Shown: positions 31,605 to 38,003 of the stretch, piece by piece
Position numbering within the stretch: position 1 is the stretch's first letter
How the letters are laid out: each line of letters opens with the position of its first letter
Source of the DNA: Polyangiaceae bacterium
Lineage (GTDB): Bacteria > Myxococcota_A > Polyangia > Polyangiales > Polyangiaceae
Direction: 5' to 3'
Length of the DNA: 39,783 bases
NCBI GenBank assembly: GCA_029261965.1
Contig: JAJDAH010000309.1
Span: 1 to 39,783 of the forward strand
Made by a program: the position numbers and the translations under genes
Notes under the pieces: model-generated
Database searches by the model: none
What the model was told of the DNA's origin: nothing
What the model saw: only the letters and a program-made list of their open reading frames with translations

Positions 31605-32039
31605 ATGACGAAACGACGAGTCTTCGCGGTGCTCGCGGCCGCCGTCGCGCTAACGGTTTTGATAGCGGGTGAAGCGGGCGCTTGGGAAGCCGAGGCCGAG
31701 TTTCAGGCCACGGTGAATCAACATGTGTTCGACAAGATCAAGGTCAGCACCACTGGTTGCGAAGCCGAGTTCAAGATCTACTTCGACGCGCCCACCCAGA
31801 TGTACTCGGACGACGCGCCGGTCCGGAATCACCACCGCTTTCGAGCCCGGGTGAAGATGAGCGACGGTCGCACCGTTCTTACGAACAATTTCTACAACGA
31901 CACCGCCGGCAAGCGCATGTACGTCTATCGAGTCGACTCGACGAACGACGGCTGCTGGGCCAAGAAGCCGCACCGGCTGCGCAAAGTAGACGTCAACGGA
32001 TGCCGGAACCGCCGCTGTCCGATTCAGCCCTTCCAGTAG
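31605..32039 (+). CDS. Small secreted protein, unknown function
   Basis: A 144-residue protein with a clear signal peptide (MTKRRVFAVLAAAVALTVLIAG, cleavage near EAGA|W). The mature part of about 120 residues is beta-rich and basic towards its end, with Cys residues suited to disulfides: VSTTGCEAEF, NDGCWAKKP, VNGCRNRRCPIQ. FKIYFDAPTQMYSDDAPVRNHHRFRARVKMSDG looks like a small sandwich or jelly-roll domain. No family recognised. It is 40 bases behind the HAD gene and before a thioredoxin-like lipoprotein that could act on its cysteines. Confidence 0.75.
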   Translation: MTKRRVFAVLAAAVALTVLIAGEAGAWEAEAEFQATVNQHVFDKIKVSTTGCEAEFKIYFDAPTQMYSDDAPVRNHHRFRARVKMSDGRTVLTNNFYNDTAGKRMYVYRVDSTNDGCWAKKPHRLRKVDVNGCRNRRCPIQPFQ

Positions 32040-32178
32040 CGAACGCGCCGCTGCAGGGGCCATGGGCCCATCGGGGTCCGGCATAAACCATCGGCAGTGC
32101 TACGCTTTTCGGCAAACCAGAAATTCACCGCCTCGCGCGCGGAACCCGGCTCGTCGCCGCCTCGTAACGCCCTCACCC

Positions 32179-32781
32179 ATGCACCGATCGTTTCGCCTCG
32201 TCGTCATCGTCGCGACCGCCCTCGCGCTCGGCGCTTGCGGTCGTGGACCGGGCCCGAACTCGCCTGCGGCAGAACCCAAAGGCGCCGGGGTCCCCAAGCC
32301 GGTGTTACCGGACCCGAAGCTCCCGGCGATTCACCCCGAACAGGTGGTGCCGCACTTCCGGGTCACGACCCTCGAAGGCGCTGTGCTCGACTCGAAGAAG
32401 ATCCTGAGCGAGCGACCGATGATGCTCGTGTTCTTCAGCTCTTGGTGTCCCATCTGCGAGAAGAAGCTCCCGGTACTTCGGCGCGCCCTCGATGCGGTCG
32501 GAAACAAGGTCCAGACCGTAGGCGTCGTACTCGACGAAGAAGACTCGTGGTCGGCGGTCGCACCGTACATCGAAGCTCACCACCTCGACTTTCCAATGGT
32601 CCGAGGAGAGCAGTACCTGAATTTCTCCGTGGCGTTCAATCCGATCGGTGGCGTCCCGTGGGTCGTGGTGATCGACAAGCGGGGCCGCATCGGCGAAGTG
32701 CAACTCGGGCTCGCCCCGAATCACTACGACCGGCTGGTGGCCGCCGTCGAGCACGCGAGCGAGCCCGAGCTTGCCAAATAG
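32179..32781 (+). CDS. TlpA-type thioredoxin-like lipoprotein
   Basis: A 200-residue protein. ATG 32179 starts a lipoprotein signal peptide with lipobox ALGACG (Cys20), then a Pro-rich spacer. A TlpA/ResA/peroxiredoxin-like thioredoxin fold follows: HFRVTTLEGAVLDSKKI, MMLVFFSSWCPICEKKLPVLRRAL (CxxC active site), TVGVVLDEEDSWSAVAPYIEAHHLDFPMV, and cis-Pro GGVPWVVVIDKRGRIGEVQLGL. These proteins reduce or oxidise disulfides in the periplasm. The next gene starts within its last codons. A second protein of this type lies on the opposite strand 1 kb away. Confidence 0.88.
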   Translation: MHRSFRLVVIVATALALGACGRGPGPNSPAAEPKGAGVPKPVLPDPKLPAIHPEQVVPHFRVTTLEGAVLDSKKILSERPMMLVFFSSWCPICEKKLPVLRRALDAVGNKVQTVGVVLDEEDSWSAVAPYIEAHHLDFPMVRGEQYLNFSVAFNPIGGVPWVVVIDKRGRIGEVQLGLAPNHYDRLVAAVEHASEPELAK

Positions 32782-33682
32782 AGACGGCAGTAGCTTCGTC
32801 GTGTACGCGGCAATCGGTCTTCTCGTTGGCTGCGGAAGCGACACAGTCGGACTGGGCGACGCCGGAACCGACGACGGCAGCGTCGGACGACCGGAGCCTG
32901 GCCTCGACGCCAGCACCAGCGATCCCGCGTGCCAGGGCCCCGGCTACTTCTCGCGTGAAGCGGCGACGGCGATCCACACCTATCGCGGTCGCGTCGTCGA
33001 TCAGGACGGCAACGGCGCCGAAGACATTCCCGCCCAGGCGTGCGGGATAAACGTGTGTCTGTTCGGAGTCACCGACCAAGACGGCAACGTCGAGCTCACC
33101 GTGAGCGAGACGCCGGTCGAGAAACCTCGATTCAAGTACGGAAAAGGAAAGAGCTTCCCCATGTTCGCACTGCCCATGGCGGGCGGCCCGGTGATTGACG
33201 TCGGGGAGCAGCTCTCGTGGCGCCTGCCCGACGTCTCCACCAGCGCCCCGCTCGGCCCGGGCGAGGTGAGCTACGGCGCCGTCACGCTCTCGATCGCGCC
33301 GACGGCTCGGATCCGCATCGATCTCCTCTCGTTCGACGACGAGGACGAACAAGGCTTCCGCGCGGCCCGAATCCCACTCGACAAGGCGCCATCCGCGGTC
33401 GACGCGAGCTTGGGCATCGAAGTCCTGTATTCGCTCAACCCGATAGACTCGATGTTCTGCCCTCGCGCGCAACTCCAGCTACCGAAATCGGAGAGTTGGC
33501 CGCCGGGAACCGAGGTCGACGTCCTACTACACGGCACTCGCATCCAGGAAGAATGGGCACCCTACGGCGGGTGGGCCGAGGTGTCGGCGGCTTCGGTGAG
33601 CTCCGACGGGGCCAGCATCGACACGGTCGCCGACGAAGGCATCCCCATGCTCGGAGTGATTGGCCTTCGACGAGCACGGTGA
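32771..33682 (+). CDS. Lipoprotein of unknown function
   Basis: A 303-residue protein. TTG 32771 overlaps the end of the TlpA-type gene and gives a signal peptide with lipobox LLVGCG (Cys21). An Asp/Gly-rich spacer (SDTVGLGDAGTDDGSVGRPEPGLDAS) follows. Residues 65-150 look like a carboxypeptidase-regulatory-like or Ig-like beta domain (YRGRVVDQDGNGAEDIPAQACGINVCLFGVTDQDGNVELTV). The remainder (ARIRIDLLSFDDEDEQGF; IEVLYSLNPIDSMFCPRAQLQLP; VDVLLHGTRIQEEW) is beta-rich. No family recognised. Overlap with the thioredoxin-like gene suggests a shared role at the cell surface. Confidence 0.75.
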   Translation: MPNRDGSSFVVYAAIGLLVGCGSDTVGLGDAGTDDGSVGRPEPGLDASTSDPACQGPGYFSREAATAIHTYRGRVVDQDGNGAEDIPAQACGINVCLFGVTDQDGNVELTVSETPVEKPRFKYGKGKSFPMFALPMAGGPVIDVGEQLSWRLPDVSTSAPLGPGEVSYGAVTLSIAPTARIRIDLLSFDDEDEQGFRAARIPLDKAPSAVDASLGIEVLYSLNPIDSMFCPRAQLQLPKSESWPPGTEVDVLLHGTRIQEEWAPYGGWAEVSAASVSSDGASIDTVADEGIPMLGVIGLRRAR

Positions 33683-33698
33683 CGATCCGCCGCCGTGC
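33674..33698. terminator. Possible terminator hairpin (weak)
   Basis: GCACGG (33674-33679) pairs with CCGTGC (33693-33698) around a 13-base loop that includes the TGA of the lipoprotein gene. It sits between the convergent lipoprotein and second TlpA-like genes. The stem is only six pairs, so this is tentative. Confidence 0.35.
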
Positions 33699-33719
33699 AC
33701 CACGTGCATCGCTCGAGAC

Positions 33720-34424
33720 TCAGGGGCCGCCGGACGCCACGTCGCGGAGCTCTTGCAGCAGTATCGACTTGTCCGGGATCGCCGCCGAGCGGGCCCACCT
33801 CACCTTGCCGTTCCGGTCGACGATGACGTTGAGCGGGGCGACGGCGGACTCGAAAAAATCGAGCGACTTCTTCAGCGGCTCGATGACCACCGGTAGGCTC
33901 AGCGTGTCGATCGTGGGCCAGTTGTCGGCGACGTCGGCGACCCAGTTCTGACAGAACAACGTCGTCGCGGTGGAAGCCGCGGCGCCCGACTGGTCAGCGC
34001 CGTCGAACAGGATCTGCACGACGGCGATTCGCTCGCCTCTCGTTTCGTCGAACACCTCTTGCAGCGTCGAGGTTTCGGTGATGCACGGCGCGCACCAACC
34101 GGCACCGATCGAGAACAACGTCGCGTCCGCCTGACATCGAAATTCGCCGAGGTTCGTCCTACTTCCGTCGCAGCGAGTGACCTCGAGATCTGGCAAAGCG
34201 ACGTCGAAATCCGGATCTGCTCCGAACGGCGGCGAGGGTGGAAAACACGTCGGCGGGGGCGGGGCACCGTCGCGGAGGCCGCCCTCCTGGGAGCCGGCGT
34301 CCCCAGACCCGCGAATGGGGCCGGAATCCGTCGGCTCGGCCGGTGGCGGGCGGCCGTCCCCGCCGCTGCAGGCGCCGACGGCCGCTGAGAGGGCAAATAG
34401 TCCCCAAGATTCGGCGATCTTCAT
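33720..34424 (-). CDS. Second TlpA-like thioredoxin-fold lipoprotein
   Basis: A 234-residue protein from ATG 34424. A signal peptide with lipobox AAVGACSG (Cys18) precedes a Pro/Gly/Asp-rich spacer (about 20-60). The fold is thioredoxin-like: FDVALPDLEVTRCDGSRTNLGEFR, TLFSIGAGWCAPCITETSTLQEVF (CxxC WCAPC), IAVVQILFDGADQSGA, LPVVIEPLKKSLDFFESAVAPLNVIVDRNGKVRWA. The Ala-Pro pair between the active cysteines differs from the Pro-Ile of the neighbouring TlpA-type protein, so their redox potentials may differ. It is the only minus-strand gene in the MoxR-Bat region. Its upstream region is shared with DUF58. Confidence 0.84.
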   Translation of the reverse strand: MKIAESWGLFALSAAVGACSGGDGRPPPAEPTDSGPIRGSGDAGSQEGGLRDGAPPPPTCFPPSPPFGADPDFDVALPDLEVTRCDGSRTNLGEFRCQADATLFSIGAGWCAPCITETSTLQEVFDETRGERIAVVQILFDGADQSGAAASTATTLFCQNWVADVADNWPTIDTLSLPVVIEPLKKSLDFFESAVAPLNVIVDRNGKVRWARSAAIPDKSILLQELRDVASGGP

Positions 34425-34603
34425 GGCTCTTGAAGCAATGTTCCCCCAGCGCGCAACCAAGGATACGCCTTGATTTTCACCGGGGTTTCCGCAGATTCCG
34501 TTCCTGATGAAACTCGAGCGGAATGCCCTGGTTCCGGCAATTGTTTCCACGGCTTCGGGCGGGCTATGAACCCGCAACTTTTCCCGCCGAATCGGCGCGT
34601 CGA

Positions 34604-34663
34604 CTGAACCCGTGAGGACCGCACTGACCGCTGTGAGGACCGCACTGAACCTGTGAGGACCGC
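34604..34663 (+). repeat. Triplicated 20-bp leader repeat containing the DUF58 ribosome-binding site
   Basis: Three head-to-tail copies of CTGAACC(n)GTGAGGACCGCA: 34604-34623, 34624-34644 (a variant starting CTGACCG) and 34645-34663. The third copy ends one base before GTG 34664 and supplies its GAGG ribosome-binding site. The first two carry the same GTGAGGACC core, so the true site is preceded by two copies of itself. Confidence 0.85.
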
Positions 34664-35545
34664 GTGATCCCCAAGGAGCTGCTCAAAGCACTTCGCAAAA
34701 TCGAGATCACGACCAATCGGTTGGCCACGGCGCAGCTCGCTGGCAACTACACGTCGGTGATCAAGGGTCAGGGACTGGCCTTTCGCGAGGTCCGCCAGTA
34801 CCAGCCCGGGGACGACGTCCGGACGATCGACTGGAACGTGTCGGCTCGCATGAACGACGCCTACGTCAAGGTGTTCGTCGAGGAGCGCGAGATGACCGTG
34901 ATGCTCGTCGCCGACCTTTCGGCGAGCGAGCAGTTCGGGACACGGCGGGCGTCGAAGTCGCGGGTGGCTGCCGAAGTCGCCGCGCTCTGCGCCTTCAGCG
35001 CCATCAAGCACAACGACCGTGTCGGCCTGATCCTCGCCACCGACCAGATCGAAAAGATCGTCCCGCCGAAAAAGGGGCAGAAGCACGTGATGAGGGTCGT
35101 TCGCGAGATCCTCGGAGCGAAACCCGAACGCACCGGCACCGATCTCGGCATCGCTCTCGAGACGCTCTACGGCGTGTCGAAGAGACGCAGCGTCGCGTTC
35201 GTGCTCAGCGACTTTTTCACCGATGGCTACGAGCGCGCGTTGTCGCTGGCTTCGGCTCGCCACGACGTCATCCCCATCGTGCTCGTGGATCCGCGTGACG
35301 AAAAGCTCCCCGACGTCGGGCTCGCCAGCTTCGAGGATTTGGAAACTGGTGACAGCGTCGTCGTCGACACGTCCAGCAAACGGGTCCGGGCGTTCTACGC
35401 ACGGCAGATGCGCAAGCAGCGGGAGCAAACGATTCGGCTTTTCCGAAAGTTCGGCCTCGACCACTGCATCGTACGAACCGATCGACCGTACATCGGGCCA
35501 CTGCGAGATCTGTTCGCCCGGCGCGCGCGGAGGGCGCGCCGATGA
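34664..35545 (+). CDS. DUF58 VWA-like protein
   Basis: A 293-residue member of the DUF58 family, the usual partner of MoxR ATPases. The family signature is YTSVIKGQGLAFREVRQYQPGDDVRTIDWNVSARMNDAYVKVFVEEREMTVMLVADLSASEQFG. It includes a degenerate MIDAS, DLSAS. IKHNDRVGLILATDQIEKIVPPKKGQKHVMRVVREIL and VLSDFFTDGYERAL follow. It is soluble and cytoplasmic, with an Arg-rich C-terminus. The GTG start is fixed by the leader repeat. It overlaps the next gene by ATGA and begins a tight four-gene run. Confidence 0.92.
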   Translation: MIPKELLKALRKIEITTNRLATAQLAGNYTSVIKGQGLAFREVRQYQPGDDVRTIDWNVSARMNDAYVKVFVEEREMTVMLVADLSASEQFGTRRASKSRVAAEVAALCAFSAIKHNDRVGLILATDQIEKIVPPKKGQKHVMRVVREILGAKPERTGTDLGIALETLYGVSKRRSVAFVLSDFFTDGYERALSLASARHDVIPIVLVDPRDEKLPDVGLASFEDLETGDSVVVDTSSKRVRAFYARQMRKQREQTIRLFRKFGLDHCIVRTDRPYIGPLRDLFARRARRARR

Positions 35546-36792
35546 CGAGGTTCGGTGCCGCCGCGCTCGTAGTGACGCTGGCTCCGTGGGCGCTGGCGCA
35601 GGCGCCGTCCGCGGCGCCGCCGCGGGGCGCTGCTGCACCCGCTTCAGCCGCACCCGTACCCGCTTCAGCCGCACCCGTACCCGCTTCAGCCGCGCCCGCG
35701 CCGTTCGTGCCGCCGTCGCCGACACTCAGCCCGGACGCCGATGCCGGAGGCAGGACCGGCGATGGCGGCCCGGTGTTCAACACCTGCGTCGAACAGATCC
35801 CCGATGGGCGCAACGCGCCGACGCTCTCGAGCACGCTTCCAAGCCGCGGCAAGAGCGGCTGGGCCACGCCGCTTCGAATCGTCATCGAGCACGGGCGCGG
35901 CGAGACCGTTCTGCCGAACGGATTCCACGTTCAGCTCGGCGGTGATGCCTACCGCGAAATCGAGCGAGAAGGCTTCGCGCTGCCGGATCCCGACGGCGGC
36001 TCGGGGCCGACGAAGAGCGTCGTCGTGGAGGGAGAAAAAGCCACCACGACGCTGACGATCCCCCTTTTGCCTCTGCCGGAAGAACCCGGTCGACACGAGC
36101 TCACCGTGCCGCCATTGCCCATCGCCATCGCGCGAGCGAGCGGCGACGTGATCACTCTGTGCACGAAGCCGCAAACCCTCGTCGTCGAAGATCCCATCGC
36201 GAACACCCCCAACGCGAAACCCAAATCCAATCCAGCGCCGCTCGATCAGCTCGAAGAGTGGACCGCGGCGAAACAGGCGAGCATCGTCGGGTTGATTGCG
36301 CTCGTCGTCGGCGCTCTCGTTGCGTGGCTGTTCAGTTGGTGGCGGCGTCGGCCGAAGGTCCTGCCCCCACCGCCGCCGCCACGGCCGCCGTGGGAGGTCG
36401 CTCTCGAGGAGCTCGACGCCGTCCGACGGGCAGGGCTCATCGAGAAAAACGAGCTCGACGACCACTTCGCTCGCGTATCGGATGCCGTTCGCAAGTACTT
36501 GGGCGGCCTCTACGGCTTCGACGGCCTGGAGTCCACGACGCGCGAAATCCTCCACACCCTTCATCGCGTCGTTCCTCGCGTCGTCGTGCTCGAAGAGATC
36601 GAACGATTTCTACGTCAGGCAGACCTCGTCAAATTCGCGCGGCTGACGCCAACTGAGCCAGAATGCCGGGAAGCGCTCGACCTCGGCGAGCAGATCGTGC
36701 GTCGCACGATCCCCCCGACGCCGGTTGCGGGACCCGTGGCCGCAACGCGGACCCCCGACCCAGAAGAGCCACCCGCCGAGGATCGAGCATGA
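35542..36792 (+). CDS. BatD/DUF4381-like membrane protein of the Bat locus
   Basis: A 416-residue protein. A signal peptide (APWALAQAP) precedes an Ala/Pro-rich low-complexity region (residues 20-60) with two perfect and one decayed copy of a 7-residue unit. A periplasmic beta-rich domain follows (about 85-215: WATPLRIVIEHGRGETVLPNGFHVQLGG; HELTVPPLPIAIARASGDVITLC). There is one membrane helix (about 250-268, IVGLIALVVGALVAWLFSWW). The cytoplasmic tail has a Pro run and the DUF4381-like domain WEVALEELDAVRRAGLIEKNELDDHFARVSDAVRKYLGGLYGFDGLESTTREILHTL. This matches the protein found between DUF58 and BatA in many bacteria. It overlaps both neighbours by ATGA. Confidence 0.82.
   Translation: MTRFGAAALVVTLAPWALAQAPSAAPPRGAAAPASAAPVPASAAPVPASAAPAPFVPPSPTLSPDADAGGRTGDGGPVFNTCVEQIPDGRNAPTLSSTLPSRGKSGWATPLRIVIEHGRGETVLPNGFHVQLGGDAYREIEREGFALPDPDGGSGPTKSVVVEGEKATTTLTIPLLPLPEEPGRHELTVPPLPIAIARASGDVITLCTKPQTLVVEDPIANTPNAKPKSNPAPLDQLEEWTAAKQASIVGLIALVVGALVAWLFSWWRRRPKVLPPPPPPRPPWEVALEELDAVRRAGLIEKNELDDHFARVSDAVRKYLGGLYGFDGLESTTREILHTLHRVVPRVVVLEEIERFLRQADLVKFARLTPTEPECREALDLGEQIVRRTIPPTPVAGPVAATRTPDPEEPPAEDRA
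35641..35695. repeat. 21-bp in-frame tandem repeat
   Basis: The unit GCTTCAGCCGCACCCGTACCC occurs at 35641-35661 and 35662-35682, followed by a partly matching third copy. It encodes ASAAPVP repeats in the Ala/Pro region of the DUF4381-like protein. Copy number may vary without breaking the frame. Confidence 0.85.
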
Positions 36793-38003
36793 GTCGGTCC
36801 ACGACGAGGCCAGCGGGCCGAAGAGCGCCGATGGGAAAACCGCGCTCCGGCAACGCGCGCCTAGCCGTGCGTCTGTCGATCGTCATCACGACAACCATCG
36901 TCGTCCTCGCGCTGGCCCTCGCCTACCCACTCATCGTCGAGGGCGACCAAATCGGCGCGGCGACTTGGCAGGGCAAGCCGATGCTTATCGGTTTGCTCAT
37001 CGTCCCGTTCCTGTTCTGGCGAGGAACCTTCGGCGAAGATCGCCGCACCCCGCGTCTCAAGATGGGAACCCTCGCTCCCCTGACGAGCGGACCATCGGGG
37101 TGGCGCGTCTGGCTGAGAGACGTGCCGGGGGTGCTGCGCGCTCTCGCCGTCGGCCTGTGCATCGTTGCGATGGCTCGCCCCGTCAGCATGGTCACGCCCG
37201 ACGCCATCGACGAAGAAGGCATCGACGCCGTGCTCGTGCTCGACCTTTCGGGCTCGATGCGAGCCGTCATCGACAACCTGCCGGAAGAGCTCGAGCAATC
37301 GGTGGGTCGCAAGCCACCTGGGGTTCGTGCAACTCGCCTCGATGCCGCCAAAGCCGTGATCCGCGACTTCGTTTCGCGTCGCAAAACCGACCGTATCGGC
37401 GTCGTGGTGTTCGGCAAAGCCGCCTACGTGCTTTCGCCACCGACGCTGGACTACCACCTGCTCGACGCACTCGTCGCCGGAATGGATCTCCGCCTCATAG
37501 ACGGCTCCGCGACCGCGATTGGGGATGCCCTCGGGGTCGCGGTCGCACGTCTGCGACGAAGCCTGGCGAGCAGCAAAGCGGTGATATTGCTCACCGACGG
37601 TGACAACAACGCCGGGAAGATCTCGCCCGAGTATTCCGCGCACCTCGCCAACGTGGTCGGCGCCAACATTTTCACGATCCAGATTGGTGACGGTGAGATC
37701 GCGCAGGTGCAGGACGGCACCGATCTTTTCGGGAACCCCCGTTACATCACCGTGCCCTTCCCGACGAATCCGGCGCTCCTGAAGGAGATCGCCGACAAGA
37801 CCGGAGGAGCAACCTACGTCGCGTCGGACGCGAAGGCGCTGCAAGCGAGCCTGCACGACGTGCTCGACAAGCTGGAGAAAACGAAGTTCGAGGCGAGCAT
37901 CGCCACTTTTCGCGATCTCTACCGATTCTTTCTCCTCCCTGGTGTTCTTCTGCTCGCGCTCGACGCGCTCTTGAGAGCGCTCTTCCTCCGGAGGTTCCCG
38001 TGA
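36789..38003 (+). CDS. batA: BatA-like VWA membrane protein
   Basis: A 404-residue protein from ATG 36789 (ATGA overlap with the previous stop). An Arg-rich N-terminus (RSTTRPAGRRAP) precedes two membrane segments (about 28-48 and 58-72) and a third before the VWA domain (VLRALAVGLCIVAMARPV). The VWA domain has a complete MIDAS: DLSGSM, the Thr/Ser region GSATAIGDALG and LLTDGDNNAG. The C-terminus ends with a membrane helix (FFLLPGVLLLALDALLRALF) and a basic tail. BatA/BatB proteins form inner-membrane VWA complexes served by MoxR and linked to envelope-stress or oxygen tolerance. Unlike most BatA proteins, it has an insert after MIDAS (VIDNLPEELEQSVGRKPPGVR). Confidence 0.9.
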   Translation: MSRSTTRPAGRRAPMGKPRSGNARLAVRLSIVITTTIVVLALALAYPLIVEGDQIGAATWQGKPMLIGLLIVPFLFWRGTFGEDRRTPRLKMGTLAPLTSGPSGWRVWLRDVPGVLRALAVGLCIVAMARPVSMVTPDAIDEEGIDAVLVLDLSGSMRAVIDNLPEELEQSVGRKPPGVRATRLDAAKAVIRDFVSRRKTDRIGVVVFGKAAYVLSPPTLDYHLLDALVAGMDLRLIDGSATAIGDALGVAVARLRRSLASSKAVILLTDGDNNAGKISPEYSAHLANVVGANIFTIQIGDGEIAQVQDGTDLFGNPRYITVPFPTNPALLKEIADKTGGATYVASDAKALQASLHDVLDKLEKTKFEASIATFRDLYRFFLLPGVLLLALDALLRALFLRRFP

